Positions 23,978-34,676 of a DNA stretch of 45,071 bases are shown here, in pieces. The stretch is from Rhodoplanes elegans. Its GTDB lineage: Bacteria > Pseudomonadota > Alphaproteobacteria > Rhizobiales > Xanthobacteraceae. The stretch is from positions 1 to 45,071 of the forward strand of contig NZ_NHSK01000050.1 of assembly GCF_016653355.1 (NCBI RefSeq), in the 5' to 3' direction. Both the position numbers and the translations under genes were made by a program. The notes under the pieces were generated by a model that worked only from the letters and a program-made list of their open reading frames with translations, searched no databases and was not told the DNA's origin. Each line of letters starts with the position of its first letter. Position 1 is the stretch's first letter.

Positions 23978-24607
23978 TCAGGCGGCGCTGACGAGCGTGC
24001 TCGGCTTGGTGCCGGTCGCCACCGCGAAGGCCGGCCGCGCGTCGATCGCGGCCTGCCACTTGGTCAGCGCCGGGAAGTCCGGCCGCTCGATTGGAAATCC
24101 GAGGCAGCGCTTCATGATCGGGGCGAGCGCGACCTCGGCCAGCGTGAAGCGGCCGAGCGCGACGAAGTCGCGGCCGGCGAGATGGCCGTCGAGGATCTTC
24201 ATCGCGGCGACGAGGTCAGCGGCCTGCGTTGCGAAATCGGCGCTGCGCTCCTCGGCCGGCTTCTTGGCGTCCTTGAACACCGCCACATAGGCCGTGTTGA
24301 CGCTGGCGAGTAGCCAGTCCATCCAACGCTCCACCTCGGTCTTCTCGGCCGGGGTCGCACCGGTCAGCGTCGGCGCGTGCAGGGCGGCGAGATAGCGCAG
24401 GATGGTGTTCGACTCCCAGATCACCACGTCGCCGTCGATCAGAGTCGGAACCTTGCTGTTCGGGTTGAGCTTGCGGTACGCGTCGGTCGTCGTGTTGCCG
24501 AACTGGCGTCCGTAGTCTTCCCGCACATAGGAGAGGCCAACCTCCTCGAGGAAGAAGATCACCTTCTGCACGTTCCCCGACGTGCTGCGTCCGAGCAGTC
24601 TCAGCAT
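23978..24607 (-). CDS. Glutathione S-transferase family protein
   Basis: The protein of 209 aa has an N-terminal thioredoxin-like domain (LLGRSTSGNVQKVIFFLEEVGL) with Ser/Thr residues where GSTs place the catalytic hydroxyl, the cis-Pro loop KVPTLIDGDVVIWESNTILRYLA that binds glutathione, and an all-helical C-terminal domain with D-x-F/V-x-L-x-x-x-T motif elements (GRFTLAEVALAP). AGGAGG precedes the ATG. In an operon with a gentisate-dioxygenase-like gene it might be a glutathione-dependent maleylpyruvate isomerase, which also has a GST fold. The zeta-class SSCxxWRVR motif of that enzyme is absent, so this is only a possibility. Confidence 0.88.
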   Translation of the reverse strand: MLRLLGRSTSGNVQKVIFFLEEVGLSYVREDYGRQFGNTTTDAYRKLNPNSKVPTLIDGDVVIWESNTILRYLAALHAPTLTGATPAEKTEVERWMDWLLASVNTAYVAVFKDAKKPAEERSADFATQAADLVAAMKILDGHLAGRDFVALGRFTLAEVALAPIMKRCLGFPIERPDFPALTKWQAAIDARPAFAVATGTKPSTLVSAA

Positions 24608-24630
24608 TGCTTGTCCTCCTGTTCGGGGCT

Positions 24631-25683
24631 TCAGCGCCGCAGCGCGTTCGCCGCCTTGACGAATTGCCCGGCGAAAGCCGCCGAGACGTCGATCGGTTGC
24701 TTCATGGCGCCCTGGTCGAGCAACGTCTTCGTCGTCGACTCCCAGGCCTCCTTGCTCATCGCGCCGATGCCGTTCGCCTTGGTGTCCTCGCTGAAGAAGG
24801 ACGCGGCGATGTCGGCCTCGATCTGCTTCAGCAAAACGTCGCGCTTCGGCGCGTATTCGGGATTGGCCTTGATCACGATGTCGACCGCCTCGGGCGGATT
24901 CTCGATCACAAACTTGAACGCCTCGAGATAGGCGGTGACGAAGCGCTGCACGAGGTCGGGCTTGTCGGCGATCATCTTCTCGGACGTGATCAGGCCGGAG
25001 CCGTAGGCCTTGTAGCCCCAGTCGGAGCCGAGCAGGATCGACAGCGAGCCGGGGCCGCCCGCCTTCGCCTCGAGCTCCGGCACCTCGGCGTCGATGTAGC
25101 CGGGCACCGCGTCGACGCGGCCGAGCAGCAGGTAGTTCTCGTAGGGCGGCGATACGGTGGCGCGCTTCACGTCCTCCTCGGTCATGCCGTTGGCCGCGAA
25201 GAACGCCTTGGTGAAGATGTAGGTCGAGCCGCTCGGTTGCACGGCGAAGTTCAGGCCTTTCAGATCCTGCGGCTTCGTCAGCTTGTGCTTGGCGGCGATC
25301 GTGATCATCGCCATCGGGCTCTTCTGGTTGACGGCGGCGAGCGCCACCACGGGCACGTTCTGCGAGCGCGCGATGGCGAGCGTCGGCAGGTCGCCGAAGC
25401 CGAACTCGGCGTTGCCGGCGCCGATCATCCGCATCGTGTTGGCCGAGCCGGTGCCGCGCCGGATCGCCGTCACCTCGATGCCGTGCTTCGCGAACAAGCC
25501 CTTCTCCTGGCCGACGAAGAACATCGCATGATTGCCGCGCACCACGTAGTCGAGCTGCACGCCGACCTGATCGGCCGCGGCCGCGGGCGCCGTCGTGCCG
25601 GCGAGTCCGCCGGCGACGAGCGCTGCGCCCCCGACGACAGCGCCGAGCCGGGCGAGAACGGATCTGCGGGACGGGGTGGTCAT
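24631..25683 (-). CDS. ABC transporter substrate-binding protein, NMT1/TauA/SsuA-like
   Basis: The protein of 350 aa has a twin-arginine-like leader (PSRRSVLARLGAVVGGAALVAGGLAG) ending near AAAADQV. The mature part is the nitrate/sulfonate/thiamine-precursor-binding type: QLDYVVRGNHAMFFVGQEKGLFAKHGIEV, GNAEFGFGDLPTLA, and a VDAVPGYIDAEVPELEAK segment. GGAGGA is 8 nt before the ATG at 25683. It is encoded next to its permease and ATPase genes. The family takes up aromatic or heterocyclic acids, sulfonates and pyrimidines; the dioxygenase in the same operon favours an aromatic compound. Confidence 0.88.
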   Translation of the reverse strand: MTTPSRRSVLARLGAVVGGAALVAGGLAGTTAPAAAADQVGVQLDYVVRGNHAMFFVGQEKGLFAKHGIEVTAIRRGTGSANTMRMIGAGNAEFGFGDLPTLAIARSQNVPVVALAAVNQKSPMAMITIAAKHKLTKPQDLKGLNFAVQPSGSTYIFTKAFFAANGMTEEDVKRATVSPPYENYLLLGRVDAVPGYIDAEVPELEAKAGGPGSLSILLGSDWGYKAYGSGLITSEKMIADKPDLVQRFVTAYLEAFKFVIENPPEAVDIVIKANPEYAPKRDVLLKQIEADIAASFFSEDTKANGIGAMSKEAWESTTKTLLDQGAMKQPIDVSAAFAGQFVKAANALRR

Positions 25684-25722
25684 CGTGTCTGTCCTCCGCA
25701 TCGGGGTGTCGGCGTCGGGCGA

Positions 25723-26562
25723 TCAGGAGCGGTGCAGCGGGTCGTATTTCGCGGCCCATGGCACCAGGAGCTGCTCGGCGAGCTCGAGCGCGTAGTAGAA
25801 GGCGAGGCCGAGCACCGAGACGACGACGAGGGCGGCGAACACCAGCGCCGTGTCGAGCTGGGTCGACGAGAGTTGAATCACGTAGCCGAGCCCGGCCGAG
25901 GCGCCGGCGAACTCGCCAACGATGGCGCCGATGACGCTCAGCGTGACCGCGACCTTGAGGCCCGCCATCAGGGAGGGCAGCGAGTACGGGATCTGGACGC
26001 GGCGCAGGATCTCGCCGCGGCTCGCGCCGACCGAGCGCATCAGCGCGATGAAGCCGGGCTCGACGGACTGCAACCCGTGCATCATGTCGATGGCGACGGG
26101 GAAGAAGGCGATGACGACGATCAGCACCACCTTGGGCGCGAGATCGTAGCCGAACCACAGGATGAAGATCGGCGCGAGCGCGATCTTCGGCACGGTCTGG
26201 AACAGCACCACGAGCGGATACAGCGCGCGGCCGAAGCGCTCGAACCGGACGATGGCGAGCGCCACCGCGATGCCGACGAGCGCCGACAGCACGAAGCCGG
26301 CAGCGATCTCGATCGCCGTGACGCGCGAGGCGACCAGCAGCATCGGCCAGTTCTCGACCAGCGACACGGCGATGGCGGACGGCGCCGGGAGCACGAAGGA
26401 GGAGACGTTCAGGAGCCGGATCGCGAGCTCCCAAGCCGCGAGCACGCCGAGCAGCAGCGCGAAGGGCGGCAGGATCTCGGACGCCGCCCGGCGGACGCGG
26501 CGGAGCATGGCGCCACGCGCGACGGCGCGCGGCCGGAAGGTCGCCTGGTCGAGGGTGCTCAT
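25723..26562 (-). CDS. ABC transporter permease (SsuC/TauC-like)
   Basis: The protein of 279 aa has six hydrophobic segments. The EAA loop that contacts the ATPase is LMRSVGASRGEILRRVQIPYSLPSLMAGLK, close to the consensus EAA-x3-G-x9-I-x-L-P. An earlier conserved block is PKIALAPIFILWFGYDLAPKV. Its ATG at 26562 overlaps the stop of the ATPase gene (ATGA), showing translational coupling, so the far longer open frame upstream is not real. Confidence 0.92.
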   Translation of the reverse strand: MSTLDQATFRPRAVARGAMLRRVRRAASEILPPFALLLGVLAAWELAIRLLNVSSFVLPAPSAIAVSLVENWPMLLVASRVTAIEIAAGFVLSALVGIAVALAIVRFERFGRALYPLVVLFQTVPKIALAPIFILWFGYDLAPKVVLIVVIAFFPVAIDMMHGLQSVEPGFIALMRSVGASRGEILRRVQIPYSLPSLMAGLKVAVTLSVIGAIVGEFAGASAGLGYVIQLSSTQLDTALVFAALVVVSVLGLAFYYALELAEQLLVPWAAKYDPLHRS

Positions 26563-27452
26563 CGGCGCTCTCCCGCGCGCGGCTGCGCTCCGATCGCCGA
26601 CGTTCCGATCGGCTGGACCGCGTGGCTCTGGATCAGCAGGTGGCGGAGCCGCGATTCCGCCTGCGCGAAGGCCGGGAGATCGAACGTCTCCTCGTCGCGA
26701 TGCGCCGGCAGGTCGATCGGCAGCGTCTCGATGATGCGGGCCGGGTTGGTCGCCATCACGTGCACGTCGCGCGACAGGAACACGGCCTCGTCGATCGAAT
26801 GAGTCACCAGCACGATGGTCTTGCCGGTGCGCTCCCAGATGTCGAGCAGGCCGCGGCTCATCTCCTCGCGCGTGATGGCGTCGAGCGCGCCGAACGGCTC
26901 GTCCATCAGCAGCACCTCGGGATCGAGCGCGAGCGCCCGGGCGATCGCGACGCGCTGGCGCATGCCGCCGGAGAGCTGCGACGGCAGCTTGTTGGCGGCG
27001 GCTTCCAGCTTGACGAGGCGTAGCATCGCCATCGCCTTGTCGAGCGCGACATCCTTCGGGGTCGCACGACCGCCGACAGTGAGCAGGAAGGCGGCGTTCT
27101 CCAGCGCCGTCTTCCACGGAAGCAGCGTCGCCTCCTGGAAGACGAGGCCGATCATGTGGCGCTTCGCCGCCTCGCCGGGCGCGAGGCCGCCGACCGTGAT
27201 GGTGCCCTCGCTCGGCGTCAGCAGCCCGGCCATCACCTTCAGGAGCGTGCTCTTGCCGCAGCCCGACGGACCGATCAGCGACACGAAGCTGCCGCGCCCG
27301 ACCGTGATGTCGATTCCGGCGAGCACCCGCTGGACGATGCCGTCGTGGGCGAAATCGACGCTGATGCCACGCCCGACGATGTGCGGCTCGGCCGCCGCGG
27401 ACGGCTTCGGCGCGGGATCAGCGGCGGAACTGACGGGGGCGATGGACAGCAC
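26559..27452 (-). CDS. ABC transporter ATPase (SsuB/TauB-like)
   Basis: The protein of 297 aa has Walker A GPSGCGKST (about residue 61-69), Q-loop FQEATLLPW, signature LSGGMRQR, Walker B VLLMDEPFGALD and switch His in VTHS. It powers import by the adjacent permease. The C-terminus has a 40-residue extension with HRDEETFDLPAFAQAESRLRHLL, typical of nitrate/sulfonate-type ATPases. The start is GTG at 27452, with only a weak ribosome site; an internal start would cut the first strand. It overlaps the permease gene by 4 bp. Confidence 0.93.
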   Translation of the reverse strand: MLSIAPVSSAADPAPKPSAAAEPHIVGRGISVDFAHDGIVQRVLAGIDITVGRGSFVSLIGPSGCGKSTLLKVMAGLLTPSEGTITVGGLAPGEAAKRHMIGLVFQEATLLPWKTALENAAFLLTVGGRATPKDVALDKAMAMLRLVKLEAAANKLPSQLSGGMRQRVAIARALALDPEVLLMDEPFGALDAITREEMSRGLLDIWERTGKTIVLVTHSIDEAVFLSRDVHVMATNPARIIETLPIDLPAHRDEETFDLPAFAQAESRLRHLLIQSHAVQPIGTSAIGAQPRAGERR

Positions 27453-27527
27453 GGGCTCGCTCGACGGGTTCGGGGCTGGCAGGCGGGGCGCGCGGCCGGG
27501 CGGACGCGCGCCGTCTCGCGGCGCGCC

Positions 27528-27923
27528 TCAGCGCGGCTTGTAGGCGATGGCGTCCATCTCGATCTTGGTGTTGATCACGGCGCGCGCCTCGACGGTGGTG
27601 CGGGCCAGCACGGCATCCTTGAACTTCTCGCCGAACACCTTGTTGTAACGTCCGAAGTCGCGGGTGTCCTCGAGATAGGTCGTGACCCGCACCACGTCGG
27701 CGAGCGTCGCGCCCTCCTCGGCGAGGATCCGGCGGATCGACTCGATGGTGCCGGCCGTCTCCTCCTCGATGGTGCCGGACAGCATGTTGCCGTTCTCGTC
27801 CTTCGCCACCTGGCCGGAGACGAAGATGAAATCTCCGGCCCGCACGGCGGGGTGGAACGGCAGGTTCGGGTTCTTCTTGCCGATGGCGTAGACGTCCGGC
27901 TTCTTGTCCAGCGTCTCGGTCAT
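27528..27923 (-). CDS. RidA/YjgF family deaminase
   Basis: The protein of 131 aa belongs to the Rid family, which hydrolyses enamine/imine compounds such as 2-aminoacrylate or, in some pathways, amino-substituted ring-cleavage products. Family marks are FIFVSGQVAKDENGNM, the ETAGTIESIRRILAEEGATLADVVRVTTYLED block, and the C-terminal ARTTVEARAVI...KIEMDAIA. The Arg of R-T-T-V-E (Arg105 in E. coli RidA) that binds the substrate carboxylate is conserved. GAGGA lies 7 nt before the ATG at 27923. In the operon it sits between the ABC importer and the LVIVD/cupin genes, so a pathway-specific deaminase role is plausible. Confidence 0.9.
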   Translation of the reverse strand: MTETLDKKPDVYAIGKKNPNLPFHPAVRAGDFIFVSGQVAKDENGNMLSGTIEEETAGTIESIRRILAEEGATLADVVRVTTYLEDTRDFGRYNKVFGEKFKDAVLARTTVEARAVINTKIEMDAIAYKPR

Positions 27924-27988
27924 GCTCGGGTCCTCGCGTCGCGTTCGATGGATCGCGGTCATCGACATCAGGTCGTCGGAATGTTGGC

Positions 27989-29116
27989 TCAGAACGCCGT
28001 GGTCTCGATGATGTCGACCCCGTTGACGCGATCGACCAGATAGATCAGCCCGCGCGAGTCGACCGTCACGTCGTTGGACGACGGCCGGTCGGCACCGGGT
28101 GCGGGCGTGGGCAGATAATGCCCGACCTCGCGCGGCCGGAACGGATCGGCGAAGTCGACCAGCCGGAGCCCCTGCGCGAACCAGGCGAACGGCACGATCG
28201 AGCCGACGAAACGCTCGGACGGCTGATGACAACCGGTCATCGGCGGCTGTGGGCGGCCATCGAGATCGAGGCCCGGCACCTGGAACGTCGCGATCGAGGT
28301 CGGCAGCCGCTCGTTGGTGATGTCGTAGACCCAGGCGAAGCTCGGCGGCGACGGCCACAGCTTGGCGACGTCCTCGTCGGCCACCACCATGATGTCACGG
28401 CCCTGCAGCTTCTGCGGGAAGCGCAGGCAGGTGTGGGTGGGGTGCGGGAACGTGGGGCTGGTGTTGACGTGCGAGACCAGCGTCGGCTTCGACATGTCGG
28501 AGATGTCGAGAATGAAGAAGCCGTGGTGCCAGTAGCTGACGTAAAGCCGGTCGCCGAAGCGCAGTGGATGATGGCAGCGCGGCGGGACCCAGGTCTCCCA
28601 CGGATACGCCTCGCCGCCGGCCGTCCACTGGCCGGGGATCCACCAACGCCCGACCTCGGTCGGCTTCGTCGGATCGATCAGATCGAGGATCATCACGATG
28701 TTGCCGACATAGCCCTGGACGGTCGGCGAGATGTAGGCGTAGCGGCCGTCGAAGTCGAAGCGGTGGACGCCGCCGCCGATCGTGTCCCAGCGCGAGATCA
28801 GCTTCGGCGTGGCGGGCTGCGACACGTCCCAGATGGTCAGGCCGCCGCCGACCTGATCAGGCGCGCCCTTGCCGAACTTCTCCATGTTGCAGACCATGAT
28901 GTCGCCCGCGACGCGCACCTTGTGCGAGTGCCAGCCGTCGGGAACGTCGATGGTCGCGAGATGACGCGGCGACGCCGGGTCGGAGACGTCGTAGATGGTG
29001 GTGCCGCTGGTCGGTCGCTGATGGCCCACATACATCGTGGTGCCTTCGACCCAGACCTGCCCGCCACCGGGGCAATCGACATGAGAGACGAGTGTGGTGT
29101 TGGCGTGTGACAGCAA
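27989..29116 (-). CDS. LVIVD-repeat beta-propeller protein
   Basis: The protein has about 375 aa built from repeated blades of the LVIVD type: YDVSDPASPRHLATI, WDVSQPATPKLISRW, LDLIDPTKPTEVGRW, LDISDMSKPTLVSHV, YDITNERLPTSIATF and VDFADPFRPREVGHY, six copies. His-rich motifs (GWHSHKV, RCHHPLRF, FPHPTHTC) lie between blades and could bind metal. No signal peptide is visible. No in-frame ATG precedes the conserved start; I use the TTG at 29116, which has GAGG just upstream and gives MLSHANTTLVSHVDC. The family has no established enzyme activity. Its place next to a bicupin dioxygenase suggests a lactonase-like or accessory role, which is inference only. Confidence 0.8.
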   Translation of the reverse strand: MLSHANTTLVSHVDCPGGGQVWVEGTTMYVGHQRPTSGTTIYDVSDPASPRHLATIDVPDGWHSHKVRVAGDIMVCNMEKFGKGAPDQVGGGLTIWDVSQPATPKLISRWDTIGGGVHRFDFDGRYAYISPTVQGYVGNIVMILDLIDPTKPTEVGRWWIPGQWTAGGEAYPWETWVPPRCHHPLRFGDRLYVSYWHHGFFILDISDMSKPTLVSHVNTSPTFPHPTHTCLRFPQKLQGRDIMVVADEDVAKLWPSPPSFAWVYDITNERLPTSIATFQVPGLDLDGRPQPPMTGCHQPSERFVGSIVPFAWFAQGLRLVDFADPFRPREVGHYLPTPAPGADRPSSNDVTVDSRGLIYLVDRVNGVDIIETTAF

Positions 29117-29193
29117 GGCAGCCTCGTTCGTCGGTTCGGCACGGGGGTGCGGCGCCGCGCCACGCGCGGCGACGCGCCGAGATCCTGACGAGA

Positions 29194-30342
29194 TCAGACG
29201 AGGCGGACGATGTTGTCGTCCTTGGTCTTGCCCCACTTGCGATAGAGGTCGAGCTTCTTCTGGGTCGGCTCGTCGCTGGCGACGAACAGGAACACCGGGT
29301 CCGTGTCGGAGCCGTTGACGTGCTCGCACCACATGCCGCCCGGCACCGCGAGCGTGTCGTGCGCGTTCCAGTCGAAGCGCTTGCCGTCGACGATAGAGTG
29401 GCCCTTGCCTTCGAACGGCGCGACCAGCAGGTTCGCGGTCTGGCGCAGCGGCAGCGTCCGCTCACCGGGCCGCAGCATCTGCACGAAGAACGTGATGGTC
29501 TTGAACACCGGCTGGCCGGTGGTCGGGTCGATGTACTCGACCATCAGCGCCTCGTGGGCGTCGCCGTCCCAGTCCTTGTGACGATCGAGCAGCTCGCGCA
29601 TCATGTCCCAGCGATAGACGAACATCGGCGAGGAGAAGCCGGCGCCGCGCTTCTCCTTGCTGGCGAAGCGGGGCATCAGGCCGCCATAGCCGTAGATGCG
29701 CTGCGAGTAGTCGGACGGGAAGCGCTCCGACTGCTGCTTCATCGGCACCATCACGCCATTCACTTCCTCGGCGTAGTGATGATCGAAGTGAACGGCATTG
29801 AGGGTCTCGACCAGCGGGAAGTCGAGCACCGAGAGATTGAGCGCCTGCTCGCCGCCGACCGTGCCGTGATTGTGCCAGGTGTCGTTCGGGGTGAGCACCA
29901 GATCTCCGGGGCCGAACACGATGTTCTCGCCGTCCACGCCGGTGAAGTTGCCCTTGCCCTTCAGGCCGAACCGCACCGCGCTCGGCGAGTGCTTGTGGGG
30001 CGGCATGATCTCGTCGGCGTCGTTGAGCCGATAGGCCGTGTACATGGTCGAAACGGTGGCGCGCTTGGGCGCGAGACCCGGATTGACCAGCACCAGCGAG
30101 CGGCGCTCCGAGTCGTCCATCGTGACCAATTCGACGGCACGATTCAGAATTGGTTCGATGTCCTCGGCGCAGCGCCAGAGATAAGGCACCGCCCGCGAGG
30201 TGGCCATCAGCTGCTTGATCTCGTCGTTCTGCACGTCGGCGGAGGTCGCCCAGAACGGAAACATGTTCTTGGCGCCGATCTCGTCGTAGAGCGCCTTCAG
30301 GGCGGTGTCGCGGTTGGGGAGACGATGCACGTTCGTCGACAT
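29194..30342 (-). CDS. Gentisate 1,2-dioxygenase-like bicupin ring-cleavage enzyme
   Basis: The protein of 382 aa has two cupin domains. The first carries HKH (His116, His118) in MPPHKHSPSAVRF and WHNHG (His157, His159), the Fe(II) ligand pattern of gentisate/salicylate dioxygenases. The second (about residues 270-345) is degenerate, as in that family. Such enzymes open ring-hydroxylated benzoates between C1 and C2 with O2. Some members accept 5-amino- or 5-nitrosalicylate, which would suit the RidA gene downstream. The first ATG (30354) lacks a ribosome site, whereas GGAG is 6 nt before the ATG at 30342. It is first in the long minus-strand run and faces the GntR gene. Confidence 0.85.
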   Translation of the reverse strand: MSTNVHRLPNRDTALKALYDEIGAKNMFPFWATSADVQNDEIKQLMATSRAVPYLWRCAEDIEPILNRAVELVTMDDSERRSLVLVNPGLAPKRATVSTMYTAYRLNDADEIMPPHKHSPSAVRFGLKGKGNFTGVDGENIVFGPGDLVLTPNDTWHNHGTVGGEQALNLSVLDFPLVETLNAVHFDHHYAEEVNGVMVPMKQQSERFPSDYSQRIYGYGGLMPRFASKEKRGAGFSSPMFVYRWDMMRELLDRHKDWDGDAHEALMVEYIDPTTGQPVFKTITFFVQMLRPGERTLPLRQTANLLVAPFEGKGHSIVDGKRFDWNAHDTLAVPGGMWCEHVNGSDTDPVFLFVASDEPTQKKLDLYRKWGKTKDDNIVRLV

Positions 30343-30425
30343 GGAGGACTCCATCGGGGTGCGTCGGCGGAACCAATGACGAAAGGCTAGCAGCAATAGG
30401 TTCTCCGTCAACGGGCCGATTTGGC

Positions 30426-30444
30426 ACCAATCTTCTTTATTGGT
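30426..30444. promoter_or_regulatory. Inverted repeat in the GntR/dioxygenase divergent promoter
   Basis: ACCAAT (30426-30431) and ATTGGT (30439-30444) form a perfect 6-bp dyad around 7 bp, and TTGG-CA-CCAA (30421-30430) overlaps its left arm. It lies midway in the 246-bp divergent gap, where an operator for the GntR regulator is expected. Nothing else stands out there except a TATGCAT hexamer at 30460-30466. Confidence 0.45.
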
Positions 30445-30588
30445 CCGCCCGCACATGATATGCATTGCACACGACGAGGCCGGCGCCTGAATTCACGATC
30501 GAATCCGGCGCGGCGCCCCGGCGGGGCCCGGACCGGCGCCCGTCGTCGCGGCAGACGAGTGCACCGCACCGTGCAGGGAGCAAACAAT

Positions 30589-31398
30589 ATGAGCAGCCTC
30601 GACCAGCCGAGATCCCGCCGCCACGCCGACGCCATCCCGCTCGGCCCGGCGCCCGGCCTGATCACGGCCGAGGCGCGGCTCGACGCGGCCGCGTTGGAGA
30701 TCGCCCGCGACTCGTCCGACCTCGCGCTGCATCGGCTGCGCGAGCTGATCACGTCGGAGCGCTTCGGGCACGACGGGCGGTTGCCGCCGGAACGGAACCT
30801 CGCCGACGAGCTCGGCGTCAGCCGTCGCGTGGTGCGCCAGGCGCTCGGCACGCTGGAGGCGGAGGGCCGCATCATCCGTCAGCAGGGCCGCGGCACCTTC
30901 GTGGCCGAGGCGCGGCCGAGCGCGTCGGAGCTGGTGCGCGAGCTCTCCAAGCTCACCAATCCGGTCGACACGCTGGAGGCGCGCCTCGCCATCGAGCCCA
31001 TGCAGGCGCGGCTCGCGGCGCTGCGCGCGACGCCCGGCGATATCGACAAGCTGTTCGAGGCGGCCGAGGCGAGCCGCGTCGCGCCCGATCCGCCCTCCTA
31101 CGAGAAGGCCGACGCGGCATTCCATCGCCGCGTCGCGGCGGCGACCCGCAATCCGTTGATGATCGCGATCTTCGAGGCCGTGATGGAGACGGCGGCCGAC
31201 GGGAGCTGGCGGCACGGGCGCGAGACGGCGCACTGCATCAACAACCAGGCGGTCTATGCGGCGGCGCACCGGCGCATCGCCGCCGCCATCTCGGCCCGCA
31301 ACGCGACCCTCGCCGAGGACGCCATGCGGGCGCACCTCACCGCGATCCAGCAGCGGCTGATCGAGTACGCGTTTCCGCGCGCCGAGATGAGCGACTGA
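30589..31398 (+). CDS. GntR-family (FadR/FCD type) transcriptional regulator
   Basis: The protein of 269 aa has a winged helix domain at about residues 40-105 (GRLPPERNLADELGVSRRVVRQALGTLEAEGRI with wing QQGRGTFVAE). An all-helical FCD domain follows, whose metal/ligand residues are visible in AAFHRRVAAATRNP and later AAHRRIAAAI and AMRAHL. A long polar N-terminal extension of about 40 residues precedes the DNA-binding domain. GGGAG lies 9 nt before the ATG at 30589. FCD regulators usually repress an adjacent catabolic operon and release it on binding an organic acid, here most likely the dioxygenase operon. It converges on the PLP-enzyme gene with only 15 bp between. Confidence 0.92.
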   Translation: MSSLDQPRSRRHADAIPLGPAPGLITAEARLDAAALEIARDSSDLALHRLRELITSERFGHDGRLPPERNLADELGVSRRVVRQALGTLEAEGRIIRQQGRGTFVAEARPSASELVRELSKLTNPVDTLEARLAIEPMQARLAALRATPGDIDKLFEAAEASRVAPDPPSYEKADAAFHRRVAAATRNPLMIAIFEAVMETAADGSWRHGRETAHCINNQAVYAAAHRRIAAAISARNATLAEDAMRAHLTAIQQRLIEYAFPRAEMSD

Positions 31399-31413
31399 CC
31401 GGAGCTGATCAGA

Positions 31414-32706
<1,293 letters not shown>

Positions 32707-32745
32707 GACAAACCGGTGCAGAGCGAGGGCCGGGGTGTCTGCCGC

Positions 32746-32829
32746 GTCATGGCCGGGCTCGTCCCGGCCATCCACGAGCTTGCGGCATCGGCCCGGAGCG
32801 TGGATGCCCGGGACGAGCCCGGGCATGAC
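32746..32829. repeat. Intergenic palindromic repeat, family A, copy 1 (with a family-C half copy behind it)
   Basis: GTCATGGCCGGGCTCGTCC begins the element and GGACGAGCCCGGGCATGAC ends it, each end folding as its own hairpin. Copy 2 (35936-36023) is the same element in the opposite orientation. At 32851-32892 follows a half element of family C (CCTTCGAGACG type). Together they fill the 207-bp gap between the two PLP-enzyme genes. Confidence 0.88.
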
Positions 32830-32913
32830 GGGTCGGAGAATTCGGCCGCCCCGTCCTTCGAGACGCGCCTTCGGCGCTCCTCGGGACGAGGCGGATCGGG
32901 ATGCGGCGCCGCG

Positions 32914-34410
<1,497 letters not shown>

Positions 34411-34468
34411 GTTGTCCTTCCGTCGTGATGATCAGGGTTCGGGATTCGACCGAGCACGGGACTCGGCC

Positions 34469-34493
34469 CTCTCCCGGGCGGGAGAGCTTTTTT
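34469..34493 (+). terminator. Plus-strand intrinsic-terminator-like hairpin
   Basis: CTCTCCC (34469-34475) pairs with GGGAGAG (34480-34486) around GGGC and is followed by six T residues. It points rightward, against the two minus-strand genes on either side, so it would stop antisense rather than operon transcripts. Confidence 0.5.
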
Positions 34494-34512
34494 GTTCAGG
34501 CCCGCTCGCTCG

Positions 34513-34660
34513 TCTCCCTCACCCGCCTGCGGGGAGAGGGTCGGGGTGATGGGCTTCGGGTGCTGAGCGTCGCGGAGACGCCCCCTCACCCGACGACTGC
34601 GCGACGACGCGCGGCCGTCGACCTCTCCCCGCGCGCGGGGAGAGGCGAAAGAGGTGAGAT
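34513..34660. repeat. Intergenic inverted repeat, family D, diverged copy 2
   Basis: CTCCCTCACCCGCCTGCGGGG at 34513 and following, and CTCTCCCCGCGCGCGGGGAG near 34623-34642 followed by AGAGGTGAG, form loosely inverted ends around a variable centre. The layout (CTC-ACC ... hairpin ... GGT-GAG) matches the clearer copy at 17462-17622. It fills the 266-bp gap between the PLP gene and ssnA. Confidence 0.55.
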
Positions 34661-34676
34661 CGATCGCGCGTCCTTA

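Noticed and set aside
23978-24607. Firm call of the GST as maleylpyruvate isomerase
   Set aside because: The zeta-class SSCxxWRVR motif is missing, so the role rests on context only.
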